Source: Streptomyces netropsis (lineage in GTDB: Bacteria; Actinomycetota; Actinomycetes; Streptomycetales; Streptomycetaceae). From it: DNA of 64,000 nucleotides. A program made the translations under genes and the position numbers. Positions 42,476-50,910 of the stretch are shown piece after piece. The stretch is from contig NZ_JACHJG010000003.1 in the NCBI RefSeq assembly GCF_014203545.1, positions 310,001 to 374,000 on the forward strand. Direction: 5' to 3'. The stretch's first letter is position 1. The number at the start of each line of letters is the position of its first letter. The notes under the pieces are model-generated. The model was not told the origin of the DNA, did no database searches, and saw only the letters and a list, made by a program, of their open reading frames with translations.

Positions 42476-43110
42476 AGCAGCGATCCCGCCTTCAACCACT
42501 TCAGGTCCTGGACACTGACCTTGTCCTCGGCCTTCGGGTCCTTCCGCTTGGACCAGGGCGGCAACTCCTGGACGTACACCCGGACCTGGACCTGGTCCGG
42601 CTTTCCACCGCAGACGCCGGGCATCTGCGTCAGGGAATACCTGGACAGGAACCGGACGGCTTCCTCCTGCGAGGTCTTCTCGAAGGGCATGAGCGGAATT
42701 TCCTTCTTCTTCTTTTCCTTCTCGGCCTCGCGCAGTCTGGTCAACACCGGGTCCCCGCCGTTGATCTGCTGAACGTTGCCGGTGACCAGCCGCGACATGC
42801 GGGACGGGAAGAAACGACTGTTCTGGGCCTGCTCGACGTATTTCGTCGTCACGTCGTAGTACTCGGTGGTGGAACCGTCCGCGCACTTGGCCCGGGCCAG
42901 GATGCCGCGGTTGTCGGACAGTGGATCCGGGGCGAAAAGCATCCAGTTCTGGGTGAAGTAGGGGTCGAGGTAGCCGCTGACCTTGTCCCAGTGCCGCAGC
43001 TTCACCGGGTTGAGCGGCATCTGGGAGAAGGACGCCGCGATGAAATGAAGGCCCAGAAGGGCGGCGCCGACGAGCAGCGCCACCCTCCTGGCTACAAGGT
43101 GATCCCTCAC
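42472..43110 (-). CDS. DUF5819 / SdpA-like protein
   Basis: A 212-residue protein with one N-terminal membrane anchor (ARRVALLVGAALLGLHFIAASFSQMPL) and an extracytoplasmic domain. YLDPYFTQNWMLFAPDPLSDNRG is the DUF5819 hallmark (Gln-Asn-Trp-x-x-Phe-Ala-Pro-x-Pro). SdpA acts together with SdpB in making active SDP toxin from the SdpC precursor. The GTG start overlaps the stop of the precursor gene (GTGA). A Lys/Glu stretch (EAEKEKKKKE) lies in the middle. Confidence 0.85.
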   Translation of the reverse strand: MRDHLVARRVALLVGAALLGLHFIAASFSQMPLNPVKLRHWDKVSGYLDPYFTQNWMLFAPDPLSDNRGILARAKCADGSTTEYYDVTTKYVEQAQNSRFFPSRMSRLVTGNVQQINGGDPVLTRLREAEKEKKKKEIPLMPFEKTSQEEAVRFLSRYSLTQMPGVCGGKPDQVQVRVYVQELPPWSKRKDPKAEDKVSVQDLKWLKAGSLL

Positions 43111-43448
43111 TTGTCGAAAACCGTCTCGACGGAGGCCGCTTCGGGGACGTTGGCCGAACGCACGGTGCCGACGTTGCCCGCCGCCTCCAGGGCCGCGTTG
43201 GCAACCGACGGGCAAGCCGCCTTGGCGTGGACGTAAGCCTTTCCGGCCGCCTTGCCGACAGCCTTACCGGCCTTTCCGGCGAGCTTGCCCAGGCCCCCGA
43301 TCGCCTCCGGACCCTTGCCCGAGTCCTGGGCGGACACGGTCTCGACGGGCGCCACCGGAGTGGCCGAGGCCTGCGCCGACCCCTGGCTGGTGAGGACGAG
43401 CGCGGCTCCACCGAGGGCCACGCCTACCGCTGCGATTACCTTCTTCAT
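43107..43448 (-). CDS. Small secreted Gly/Ala/Lys-rich peptide precursor (SdpC-like toxin candidate)
   Basis: A 113-residue precursor. The signal peptide MKKVIAAVGVALGGAALVLTSQGSAQASA is typical. The mature region holds GLGKLAGKAGKAVGKAAGKAY, an alternating Gly-Lys-Ala helix with cationic and small faces, then a lone Cys in KAACPSVANAALEAAGNVG, then an acidic end VETVFDK. It resembles an amphipathic antimicrobial peptide released from the middle of a precursor, as in SdpC, but it is much shorter than SdpC (about 200 residues) and has one Cys instead of two. AAGGAGAG lies before the ATG. It is translationally coupled to SdpA- and SdpB-like genes, which supports the role. Confidence 0.75.
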   Translation of the reverse strand: MKKVIAAVGVALGGAALVLTSQGSAQASATPVAPVETVSAQDSGKGPEAIGGLGKLAGKAGKAVGKAAGKAYVHAKAACPSVANAALEAAGNVGTVRSANVPEAASVETVFDK

Positions 43449-44111
43449 TTTCTCTCCTTGGTCACTGCGCCACACATGGGATGAAGCGCGGGAATTCATG
43501 GCAAGAAAACTTCACTGCCGCCGGGACGAAAGGTGGCAGCATGAGTCCGCAAAGGGCGGCCCGGTCCGTTCGATGACAGACGGGGCACCGGGCCGGAAGG
43601 AACGGTGGCGACGCGTTGACGCTCGCCCCGACTTCACCCGAGAACGCGCACAGAATTACTCCGGTGCTGCACGCAAAATAATCGCCCCCGTTTTCCGCGA
43701 CCCCCTTGCGGGGCCTCCTTGCGGATTACGTATGGACAGTTTCACGCGAACGTCCGTTCGTCCATGGTTGAGCAAAGGAAAGGTAACGTCGGACGCAGAC
43801 CTGAAAACACCCATGCGGCAGCCGCATACCGACCGGCAGGGCGCGACCGTGTCGCGGCATCCGGGGCTCCCGCTTCCTGTCGACCTGGGGGTGTCACAGA
43901 GGGCGACCGAAGGAGGCGGCGACGTCGCGACGGAAGCTCGCCCCTGGATCCCCCGCGATCCGGCCAACTCCACCTTGATCAAGGTGACTTGATATCGCCA
44001 CTCCACTTGAACACGTCAATAAATGACTGAACTCGCCTTCATGGACAGCGAGTTGCCGCCCCCCACCCCTACCGGTCGCAGGCGGCACAGCCCGAGTGGA
44101 GGGGAACTACC
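43449..44111. other. Gene-poor region upstream of the sdp-like operon
   Basis: About 660 bases without a convincing gene. It has lower GC than the neighbourhood and no ORF with a ribosome site. It contains the perfect 16-bp palindrome CACCTTGATCAAGGTG (43971-43986), a possible operator. It should hold the promoters of the divergent sdp-like operon and the small membrane protein gene. Confidence 0.55.
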
Positions 44112-44144
44112 GTGCTACTGCCGCCCGTTCACTTCACATGGTGA
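44112..44144 (+). CDS. Leader ORF overlapping the next gene
   Basis: GTG opens a ten-codon frame (VLLPPVHFTW, then TGA) with an excellent GGAGGGG site seven bases upstream. Its TGA overlaps the ATG of the downstream gene (ATGGTGA), which has no ribosome site of its own. Translation coupling is the likely purpose. Confidence 0.5.
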   Translation: MLLPPVHFTW

Positions 44145-44497
44145 GTCTGCTGACGGGTCCCGCCGTGGCCCTCTTGATCGTCATCCCGCTGTTCCTGCTG
44201 GCCGCACTGCGCAAGTGCGCCCAGCTGGCTCAGGACCGGGGCTGGTTGCCGGGCCGCCTCGCCGGGACCCGGTTCGGTTCTCGTGGCGTGGGCGCGACGG
44301 CCACGGAGGAGCTGCACGCCCTGATCTACCCGAGCAAACGCGTCCAGTTGGAACAGCGCCGGATCGAGCTGGTCCTGCGGGACGACGAAGAGGACGGTGC
44401 CCCGCCGAGGACCGGAGTGGACCTCGACGCGGGCACCGTCCGTATAGAACAGCGGGCCGTGTACGGCAGCCGGGCGGTGGAAAACCGCGGGTCATGA
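44138..44497 (+). CDS. Small membrane protein (DUF6191-like)
   Basis: A 119-residue protein: an N-terminal membrane helix (LLTGPAVALLIVIPLFLLAAL), a basic middle, then GATATEELHALIYPSKRVQLEQRRIELVLRDDEEDGAPPRTGVDLDAGTVRI. The last block is highly conserved among short Streptomyces membrane proteins, to my memory of DUF6191. No enzymatic residues are visible. The start ATG depends on the upstream leader ORF. It is convergent with the next membrane protein gene (6-base overlap). Confidence 0.72.
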   Translation: MVSLLTGPAVALLIVIPLFLLAALRKCAQLAQDRGWLPGRLAGTRFGSRGVGATATEELHALIYPSKRVQLEQRRIELVLRDDEEDGAPPRTGVDLDAGTVRIEQRAVYGSRAVENRGS

Positions 44498-45055
44498 ACC
44501 GTTGGGGCGGCAGCGGCGTACGTAGTAGGCGTAGGTCAGCACCAGGACCAGCGGGCCCCACAGCATCCCCGGGGTGATGCACACCTTCGCAAGCGTCCCC
44601 CACCAGTCGTTGGCGTACCCCGCGGGCTCCAGGCCGAAGGCGCCGAACCAGGAGAGCAGCGTCGGCGCCCAGAAGATCGTCGCGCACAGGCCGCCGATGG
44701 TGGCGATAGTGATCACGACGCGGGGCGGGAGGTGCTTGCCACCGATGACCGGGAGCCACGAGGGGGCGACCTCGCCCCAGCCGCGCACCAGGCCGAAGCA
44801 GAGCAGCGCCAGCCCTTCCGTGAGCATGCTGAGCCCGAAGACGTAGGGGGTGGACACCCACGGCGACGACGGCATCTCCCCTTCGACGTTCAGCCCCATT
44901 TCGAAGTGGAAGGCGAACGGCAGCCGCCACAGGCACTGGGGAAGCAGGAGGAGAGGGATCGCGTGGGCGGTGAGGTTCGCCCATCTCGGGACGGGCCGCT
45001 CGGTGCGGAGGGGGGTCCCGGCCGGCTCCAGTTCGCTGATCGTGGTGGTGGTCAC
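44492..45055 (-). CDS. Integral membrane protein of unknown function
   Basis: A 187-residue protein with four to five hydrophobic segments: LTAHAIPLLLLPQCLWRLPFA, VFGLSMLTEGLALLCFGLVRGW, VVITIATIGGLCATIFWAPTLLSWF and ITPGMLWGPLVLVLTYAYYVRR. The GTG start opens MTTTTISELEPAG. No conserved catalytic motif is recognised. It is next to the small DUF6191-like gene, and no operon partner is evident on its own strand. Confidence 0.75.
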   Translation of the reverse strand: MTTTTISELEPAGTPLRTERPVPRWANLTAHAIPLLLLPQCLWRLPFAFHFEMGLNVEGEMPSSPWVSTPYVFGLSMLTEGLALLCFGLVRGWGEVAPSWLPVIGGKHLPPRVVITIATIGGLCATIFWAPTLLSWFGAFGLEPAGYANDWWGTLAKVCITPGMLWGPLVLVLTYAYYVRRCRPNGS

Positions 45056-45204
45056 GGGAACCAGCCTCTTCGATCTCCACCGGCCGGGCGTCGGCTCCGC
45101 AGGCGATCCGCCTCCCCCATATGGCGGACCCGATCACCCCGCGGGAGCAGAGGTCCCGCCGAAAGCCCTGGTCTCAGCCATGCGTTGGGGCCCCGATGCG
45201 TCGA

Positions 45205-46086
45205 TCACGCCAGCGCGGCCGCGATGACCTCGTCCACCAGGGCCGCCTCCGCCACCGGGCAGACCGGTGCCCGCCCCTCCCCCGCCGCCGTGACGAAGTC
45301 GGCGATCAGCGGTACGTGCGGATTGGGCACCGCACCGGCGTCCAGCGGGTCGCGCGCGTACGACCGCCCGGCGGCCACGGCCTCGAACCGGTCCCGCACC
45401 GCCCCCTCCGCCCACTCGAAGCGGCACTCGGCCGTCACCCCCGACGGCCATTCGAGCGTCAGCCGGGCCCGCCGCTCGCAGCCCGCCGCGAACCGGCGGT
45501 CCACCCGGCTCCCGACCCGCGTCGGGCGCCCCAACGCCCCGAGCAGCAGGTCCAACCGGTGGCTGCCCGCGTCCGCGAGGACTCCGCCCCCGGCGACGGC
45601 CGGGTCGGTGCGCCAGCGCATGGGGTGCTCCGGCCCCGGGTCGAAGGGGGCGCGGAAGTCGACCCGTATCCGCGAGGCGCCGTCCCGCAGGGCCGACCTC
45701 AACCACCGGGCCGCCGGTCCCAGCCGCCGGTAGTACGCCACGCCCGCGCACCGCCGCGCCGCGAGCGCCTGCGCCGCCAGCACCGCGCCACCGCCCAGCG
45801 CACCGGCGAGGGGCTTCTCGACCAGCACGTGACGGCCGGCCCCGAGCGCCCGCGCCGCCAGCGGTAGGTGGGCGATCACGGGCGTCGCCACGTACACCGC
45901 GTCGACGCCCGTGAAGAGCCGGTCGGTGTCGTCGCCGCCTCCCGCCGCGCCGTGAGCGGCGGCCGTACGGGCCGCCCGCCCCGCGTCGCGCCCCCATACG
46001 TACGCGACCACCTCACCCGACTCGGCCAGCGCGGGCAGGACCCGGCGCGTCACCACGTCCCCGTACCCGGCGACGCCCCACCTCAC
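45205..46086 (-). CDS. Gfo/Idh/MocA-family NAD(P)-dependent oxidoreductase
   Basis: A 293-residue oxidoreductase. RWGVAGYGDVVTRRVLPALAESGEVVAYVWGRD is the Rossmann start (Gly-x-Ala-Gly-Tyr-Gly), HVLVEKPLAG holds the catalytic Lys-Pro, and ADAGSHRLDLLLGALG the active-site His-Arg-Leu-Asp region. It acts on sugar or cyclitol carbon-hydroxyl groups. GTG at 46086 overlaps the stop of the dehydrogenase gene (GTGA). It is the third gene of the MFS - dehydrogenase - oxidoreductase operon. Confidence 0.9.
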   Translation of the reverse strand: MRWGVAGYGDVVTRRVLPALAESGEVVAYVWGRDAGRAARTAAAHGAAGGGDDTDRLFTGVDAVYVATPVIAHLPLAARALGAGRHVLVEKPLAGALGGGAVLAAQALAARRCAGVAYYRRLGPAARWLRSALRDGASRIRVDFRAPFDPGPEHPMRWRTDPAVAGGGVLADAGSHRLDLLLGALGRPTRVGSRVDRRFAAGCERRARLTLEWPSGVTAECRFEWAEGAVRDRFEAVAAGRSYARDPLDAGAVPNPHVPLIADFVTAAGEGRAPVCPVAEAALVDEVIAAALA

Positions 46087-47084
46087 GGGCGGATCGCCAC
46101 CTTGAGGACCTTCGGCGGCGGCCCGGCATACGGCGCGGGCTCGCCGTCCGGGTACAAGGCTCGGCTCGCGGAGAGGAGTTCGACGGCCCGGGGCAGTTCG
46201 GTGAGCGGCAGGACGTGGGTGAGGATCTTGTCCAAGCGCAGCTCGTCGGCGCGCTCTGCGGCCAGCCGCTCGGCGACGGCCATCGCACCGGCCCGCGCGG
46301 TGTCCGTGGGTTCGGCGGAGCTGTGTACCCGCAGCCCCTTCCGCTCCCACGTCACCAGGTCCACGGTGACCTTCGTGTCGACGTGGTGCGTGCCGAGCAT
46401 GACGACCAGCCCGTTCTGCCGGACCAGCCCGACGCAGGCGTTCAGCGTCGTGGGCGTGCCGACGGCGTCGATGGCGACGTCGAAGCCCTCCCCCACCCCG
46501 GCCAGTTCCCCCGCGCCGCCGTCCACCCGCCGGCACGCGTCCGCGCCCAGCAGCCGGGACCGCTCCAGCCGCCAGTCGTCGAGGTCGACGGCGGTCAGGG
46601 CGGCCGCCCCGCGCGCGGCGGCCATGCGGAGTGCCATGAGGCCCACCGGTCCCTGGCCGACGACGGCGACCCGGTCGCCGAGGGTGACGCCACGGGTGGC
46701 GTGGACGGCCAGCGGCAGCAGTTGCAGGATGGCGCCCTGCTCGAAGGGGATCGCGTCCGGCAGCGCGCCGACGCTCACCTCGCGGGCCACGGCGTAGTCG
46801 GCGTATCCCGTGGTCAGGGGGGTGCGGACGAAGACGCGCTGCCCGGGGCGCACCCGGGTGACGCCGGGGCCGACGCGCTCCACGACCCCGGCGATCTCGT
46901 GTCCGAAGCAGCCTTGGGCGCAGTGGTCGCGCAGCCCGTAGTAGTGGAAGTAGGCGAGGTCGCTGCGGTTGCAGACCGTGCAGGCGCGCACCTGGACGAG
47001 CACTTCCAGCGGCCCGGGGACGGGTACGGGGACGTCGTCGGCGAGCCGGATCTCCCGGCGGCCGACCAGGTCATAGCGGCGCAT
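46083..47084 (-). CDS. Zinc-type medium-chain alcohol/polyol dehydrogenase
   Basis: A 333-residue MDR protein. The catalytic zinc ligands appear as Cys in ACTVCNRSDL and Gly-His-Glu in GCFGHEIAGVVERVGPGV. The structural zinc lobe (four Cys) is absent, as in sorbitol- and threonine-dehydrogenase-like subgroups. The NAD fold is DRVAVVGQGPVGLMALRMAAARGAAALTAVD. GAAGGAG precedes the ATG at 47084. It overlaps the MFS gene by 14 bases and is likely a polyol or inositol-like dehydrogenase. Confidence 0.88.
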   Translation of the reverse strand: MRRYDLVGRREIRLADDVPVPVPGPLEVLVQVRACTVCNRSDLAYFHYYGLRDHCAQGCFGHEIAGVVERVGPGVTRVRPGQRVFVRTPLTTGYADYAVAREVSVGALPDAIPFEQGAILQLLPLAVHATRGVTLGDRVAVVGQGPVGLMALRMAAARGAAALTAVDLDDWRLERSRLLGADACRRVDGGAGELAGVGEGFDVAIDAVGTPTTLNACVGLVRQNGLVVMLGTHHVDTKVTVDLVTWERKGLRVHSSAEPTDTARAGAMAVAERLAAERADELRLDKILTHVLPLTELPRAVELLSASRALYPDGEPAPYAGPPPKVLKVAIRP

Positions 47085-48483
47085 GCTCCTTCTCCTCCGC
47101 ACGGGGATCCGAGGTGTTCACTGCGGTGACCCGGCCGGCGAGCAGGCACGCGCCCCCGGCCACGGTCGCGGCGACCGCGAAGACGAGGGCGAAGGCGCCC
47201 GCGTCGTGTCCGGCCCGGGTGTGCGCGGCGTTGAACGCGGCCCCGCAGGCGCCGACGAGCAGGACGCTGCACAGGTTGTCGGCCAGTTGCAGGGCCGCCG
47301 AGTCGGCGCCCTGCCGGTCGGGCGCGGAGCGGTCCAGGGTGAGGACGCCCACGCCGGGCAGCAGCAGCCCCATCCCGAACCCGGCGACGACCAGGCCCAC
47401 GGCGGCGGTCGCGGCGGGCAGGGCGCGCAGCACGCCGGCGATGGTGAGGGCGGCCGCGCAGAAGTGGACGAGCGCGCCGATGAGGACGACGCGCTCGCGC
47501 GTCACCGGCAGGTCGGGGCGGCCCTGGAGCCAGGAGGCACCGGCCCAGCTGAGGGCGGCGCCGGTGAGGGACATCCCGGCGGCGGTGGGCGAGATGCCGC
47601 GCTCGTTGACGAGCATCAGCGGGATGAACGACTCGACGGTGAAGTACGCGGCCGCCGCCACCCCGCGCAGCAGCACCAGCGACGGGAGCCCGCGCCGGGC
47701 GCGCAGGGTGCCGGGCGGCAGGAGGGTCCGCACGCTCAGGGCGAGGAGCGTGAGGCCGAGCGCGGCGAGGGGCAGGGCCTGCCGTCCCTTGGCCGAACCG
47801 GCGTAGCCGATCAGCCCCGCGCCGACGGCGACGGTGACGGCGGCCCGGGCCCGTCGGGTCGCGGTCTCCCCCACGGGCGTCCCCGCAGCCTCCGGCGTCC
47901 CCACGGCCTCTGGCGGCCCTACCTTCCGCAGTGGCCGCAGCAGCACCACCATGACCACCACGGAGAGCACGGCGATCGCGTGGAACACCCAGCGCCACGA
48001 CAGCCGTTCGGTGACGGCGCCCGCGACGGGCGGGCCGAGCATGGACGGCAGGATCCAGCAGGCGGTGATCAGCGAGAACATCCTCGGCCGCAGCGGCGCC
48101 GGGTAGGCCCGGCCGACCACCACGTACAGCGCGACGGTCACGGCGCCGCCGCCGAGCCCCTGGACGCAGCGGCCCAGCAGGAAGGGCGGCATCGAACCGG
48201 CGGTTCCGGCGAGCAGCGTGCCGGCGGCGAAGCAGAGCAGCCCGGCGAAGAGGGCGGGGCCCGGGCCGCGGCGGTCGGCGTGGCCGCCGCCGACGACCGT
48301 GCCGACGACGGACGCGGCGAGGAAGCCGCCGAACGCGAGGGCGTAGAGGGAGAGCCCGTCCAGTTCCTGCACGGCGACGGGCATGGCGGTGCCGAGGGCG
48401 AGCCCGGCGAAGGCCACGAGCACGAAGGTGCCGGCGACGGCGGTCGTACGGGCCCGGTGCGGCCGGGAGAAGAGGCCGTCCAC
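47071..48483 (-). CDS. MFS transporter, 14-TM type
   Basis: A 470-residue protein with about fourteen helices. GGGHADRRGPGPALFAG is a degraded motif A, RCVQGLGGGAVTVALYVVVG motif B, and LPSMLGPPVAGAVTE motif C. GTG at 48483 is used; a GTG at 48525 would swallow the TTGG-N6-CCAA palindrome (48498-48511). It heads an operon with a dehydrogenase and an oxidoreductase, so the substrate could be a sugar or cyclitol moved in either direction. Confidence 0.82.
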   Translation of the reverse strand: MDGLFSRPHRARTTAVAGTFVLVAFAGLALGTAMPVAVQELDGLSLYALAFGGFLAASVVGTVVGGGHADRRGPGPALFAGLLCFAAGTLLAGTAGSMPPFLLGRCVQGLGGGAVTVALYVVVGRAYPAPLRPRMFSLITACWILPSMLGPPVAGAVTERLSWRWVFHAIAVLSVVVMVVLLRPLRKVGPPEAVGTPEAAGTPVGETATRRARAAVTVAVGAGLIGYAGSAKGRQALPLAALGLTLLALSVRTLLPPGTLRARRGLPSLVLLRGVAAAAYFTVESFIPLMLVNERGISPTAAGMSLTGAALSWAGASWLQGRPDLPVTRERVVLIGALVHFCAAALTIAGVLRALPAATAAVGLVVAGFGMGLLLPGVGVLTLDRSAPDRQGADSAALQLADNLCSVLLVGACGAAFNAAHTRAGHDAGAFALVFAVAATVAGGACLLAGRVTAVNTSDPRAEEKEHAPL

Positions 48484-48496
48484 GCACCCCACCCCC

Positions 48497-48512
48497 GTTG
48501 GATCAGACCAAT
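48497..48512. promoter_or_regulatory. Dre-like palindrome before the MFS operon
   Basis: GTTGGATCAGACCAAT contains a perfect right half AGACCA and a TTGG...CCAA palindrome, with 10 of 16 dre consensus matches. It lies 14 bases upstream of the chosen MFS start. Confidence 0.5.
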
Positions 48513-48637
48513 CGGAGACTCGCACAGCCCTTCGGGGGCCGTCAACCGCCTTTGACCGACGGCGGGATGACCTCCAGCGATCTCCAACTGCGGTTCCAGA
48601 ACGGCCTATTAGAACAGCTCAGGCACGCAGTACGGCC

Positions 48638-48664
48638 TTGACACCCCCATTGGTACAGTCCAAC
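48638..48664 (+). promoter_or_regulatory. Promoter -35 and dre-like palindrome of the second GH3 gene
   Basis: TTGACA at 48638-48643 is followed by ATTGGTACAGTCCAAC (48649-48664), a TTGG...CCAA palindrome matching 10 of 16 dre positions and lying between -35 and the presumed -10. A GH3 N-acetylglucosaminidase gene begins at 48722. Confidence 0.6.
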
Positions 48665-48721
48665 ATCCCGATTGTCCCGTCCCGTTCCCGCGGGCACCGG
48701 CACCATCGGAGGTACCCACCC

Positions 48722-50260
48722 ATGCTGTCCCACGGTCGCGGCGAGCCACTGACCCGGCTGACGCACGCGGTGCTCCAGCCCGGCTTCGAGGGCACCGAGG
48801 CCCCGGACTGGGTCCGTCGCCGGATCGCCGAGGAGGGCCTGGCCGCCGTCGTGCTGTTCGGCCGCAACATCCGCGGCCCCGAGCAGGTCGCCCGGCTGAC
48901 CTCGGCGCTGCGCGCGGAGAACCCGGATCTGATCATCGCGATCGACGAGGAGGCGGGGGACGTCACCCGCATGGAGGCGTGGACGGGCGCCTCGCGCCCC
49001 GGCAATCTGGCCCTCGGCGCGGTGGACGACCCGGCGCTGACCGAGTCCGTCGCCCACGACATCGGCCGCGAGCTGCACGCGGCCGGTATCTCCCTCAACT
49101 ACGCGCCGAGCGCCGACGTCAACTCCAACCCCCGCAACCCCGTCATCGGCGTACGGTCCTTCGGGTCCGCCACCGATCTGGTCGCCCGGCACACCGCCGC
49201 CTGGGTCCGGGGTCTGCAGTCCGCCGGTGTCGCCGCCTGCGCCAAGCACTTCCCCGGCCACGGCGACACCGCCGTCGACTCCCACCACGACCTGCCCCGC
49301 GTCACGGCCTCCGCCGAGGAGATCGCCGCGACCGCCCTGCCGCCCTTCACCGCCGCGATGGAGGCGGGCGTCCGGGTCGTGATGACCGGCCACCTGCTCG
49401 TCCCCGCCCTCGACCCGGAGCTCCCGGCGACCCTCAGCCGCCGCATCCTGGTCGACCTGCTCCGCGGCACGCTCGGTTTCGACGGCCTGGTGGTCACCGA
49501 CGGCATCGAGATGAGCGCGGTGACCGGCCGCTACGGCATCGACGGCGCGACCGTACGGGCCGTGGCGGGTGGCGCCGACGCCGTGTGCGTCGGCGGTGAG
49601 AGCGCGGACGAGACCACCACCGAACTCCTGACGGCCGCACTGGCCAAGGCCGTGCACGACGGCACGCTGCCGGAGGAACGACTGGCGGAGGCGGCGTCCC
49701 GGGTCGCGGAGTTCGCCGCCTGGTCCGGCCGGAACTCCCGGTCCCGCACGGCCGCCGACGGGGTGCGCTCCGACATCGGCCTGGTGGCGGCCCGGCGCGC
49801 CCTGCGCGTCGTCGGCCGCCCGGACGGCGCCCTTCCGCTGCCGGCCGACCCGCATGTGGTCGAGCTGGTCCCCACCTCGACCCTGGCCATAGACCGGCAG
49901 ACCCCGTGGGGCGTGGCGGGCCCCCTGCGCGCACTGCGCCCCGGCGCCACCTCCGTCCGGCTGGCCCAGCCCGACCTCGCCGCCGACGCGGACGTCCTGG
50001 ACCGCACCGCCCTGACCCCCGCCACCGGCCGCCCGCTCGTCGTCGTGGTCCGCGACGCCGCCCGGCACGCGTGGATGTCGGAGGCGCTGACCCGCCTGCT
50101 GGCCGGGCGCCCGGACGCCGTCGTGATCGAAATGGGCGTCCCCGGCAGCACGTCCCCCGGCGCCGTCCACCTCGCGACCCACGGCGCGACCCGCGTCTCG
50201 GGCCAGGCCGCGGCGGAACTCCTCGCCGGAGTAGCCGATTTGACGCCCCCGGCGAATTGA
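48722..50260 (+). CDS. GH3 beta-N-acetylglucosaminidase, paralogue of DasD
   Basis: A 512-residue family 3 glycosidase closely similar to DasD along its length: LTHAVLQPGFEGTEAPDWV, IAIDEEAGDVTRMEAW, KHFPGHGDTAVDSHHDLPRV and LVVTDGIEMSAV. It lacks a signal peptide. GGAGG lies before the ATG. Duplication of DasD-like enzymes suggests separate duties (chitobiose versus muropeptide or plant glycan). The promoter has a dre-like palindrome. The terminal 130 residues (about 380-512) are the C-terminal domain also found in DasD. Confidence 0.93.
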   Translation: MLSHGRGEPLTRLTHAVLQPGFEGTEAPDWVRRRIAEEGLAAVVLFGRNIRGPEQVARLTSALRAENPDLIIAIDEEAGDVTRMEAWTGASRPGNLALGAVDDPALTESVAHDIGRELHAAGISLNYAPSADVNSNPRNPVIGVRSFGSATDLVARHTAAWVRGLQSAGVAACAKHFPGHGDTAVDSHHDLPRVTASAEEIAATALPPFTAAMEAGVRVVMTGHLLVPALDPELPATLSRRILVDLLRGTLGFDGLVVTDGIEMSAVTGRYGIDGATVRAVAGGADAVCVGGESADETTTELLTAALAKAVHDGTLPEERLAEAASRVAEFAAWSGRNSRSRTAADGVRSDIGLVAARRALRVVGRPDGALPLPADPHVVELVPTSTLAIDRQTPWGVAGPLRALRPGATSVRLAQPDLAADADVLDRTALTPATGRPLVVVVRDAARHAWMSEALTRLLAGRPDAVVIEMGVPGSTSPGAVHLATHGATRVSGQAAAELLAGVADLTPPAN

Positions 50261-50706
50261 CCCGGTCCGGCCGCCCGGACCGTGCCTGTCCGTCGGTCAG
50301 ACGACCGTGGGGGCGCCGAGCATCGCGGAAGCCTGTTGGAACGAGGTGAGGATGCCACCGGGGGGGTGCGGGCGAGGTGAGCGACCCGCGGTCGCCGAGC
50401 ATGTCGCGCAGCTGGACCGGTCGTTATGGGTTCAATGAGAACCTTCCTCGATGCGGAACGTACCAAGGAATTCCCGCAGCGGAGAGCAGGGGGGGAATTA
50501 CGGGAAAGGGTCGAATGGAATTCGAATCCGACTGCCGTGAATCCGGTGCAGAGTACAGGCGATGAAATGGCTGACGCCATGCGGACGCGAAATCCCGGAT
50601 TCCGTCGGGCGCGACTCCGAAAGGGTGACACCACTCCGGGAATCTCCCGTAGCAGCGGCCCGCACCCCGAGGGATGCGGGCCCCAGCTATAAAGTACGCG
50701 TCAGCG
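50261..50706. other. Gene-free region with possible gene remnant
   Basis: No supported gene. The minus strand at about 50298-50360 reads SFQQASAMLGAPTVV then stop, resembling a protein end, but nothing upstream connects in frame. It may be a decayed gene. The last part is the cold-shock gene terminator. Confidence 0.5.
50657..50682 (-). terminator. Terminator of the cold-shock gene
   Basis: GGCCCGCA pairs with TGCGGGCC around a ten-base loop, 25 bases after the cold-shock gene stop on the minus strand. Confidence 0.75.
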
Positions 50707-50910
50707 TCAGGCGAGAACGATGTTCTCGGCCGTCGGACCCTTCCGGCTCGGCGCGATGTCGAAGGTGACCTTTTGGCCTTCGAGCAGCTCACGGAGGTCC
50801 TGAGCTGCGATGTTCGAGAAGTGGGCGAACACGTCGGCACCGCCGCCGTCCTGCTCGATGAAGCCGAAACCCTTGGCCGCGTTGAACCACTTCACGGTGC
50901 CTGACGCCAT
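50707..50910 (-). CDS. Cold-shock protein (CspA family)
   Basis: A 67-residue single-domain nucleic-acid-binding protein. [26 protein letters not shown] holds RNP1 (KGFGFI) and RNP2 (VFAHF), and the protein ends AENIVLA. It melts RNA structure at low temperature. AAAGGAG lies before the ATG. The upstream 338 bases are gene-free and likely give a long leader, as is typical of csp genes. Confidence 0.95.
   Translation of the reverse strand: MASGTVKWFNAAKGFGFIEQDGGGADVFAHFSNIAAQDLRELLEGQKVTFDIAPSRKGPTAENIVLA

Noticed and set aside
50274..50400. Pseudogene on the minus strand between the GH3 gene and the cold-shock gene
   Set aside because: The protein-like ending SFQQASAMLGAPTVV is only about 20 residues and cannot be joined to a recognisable upstream part.
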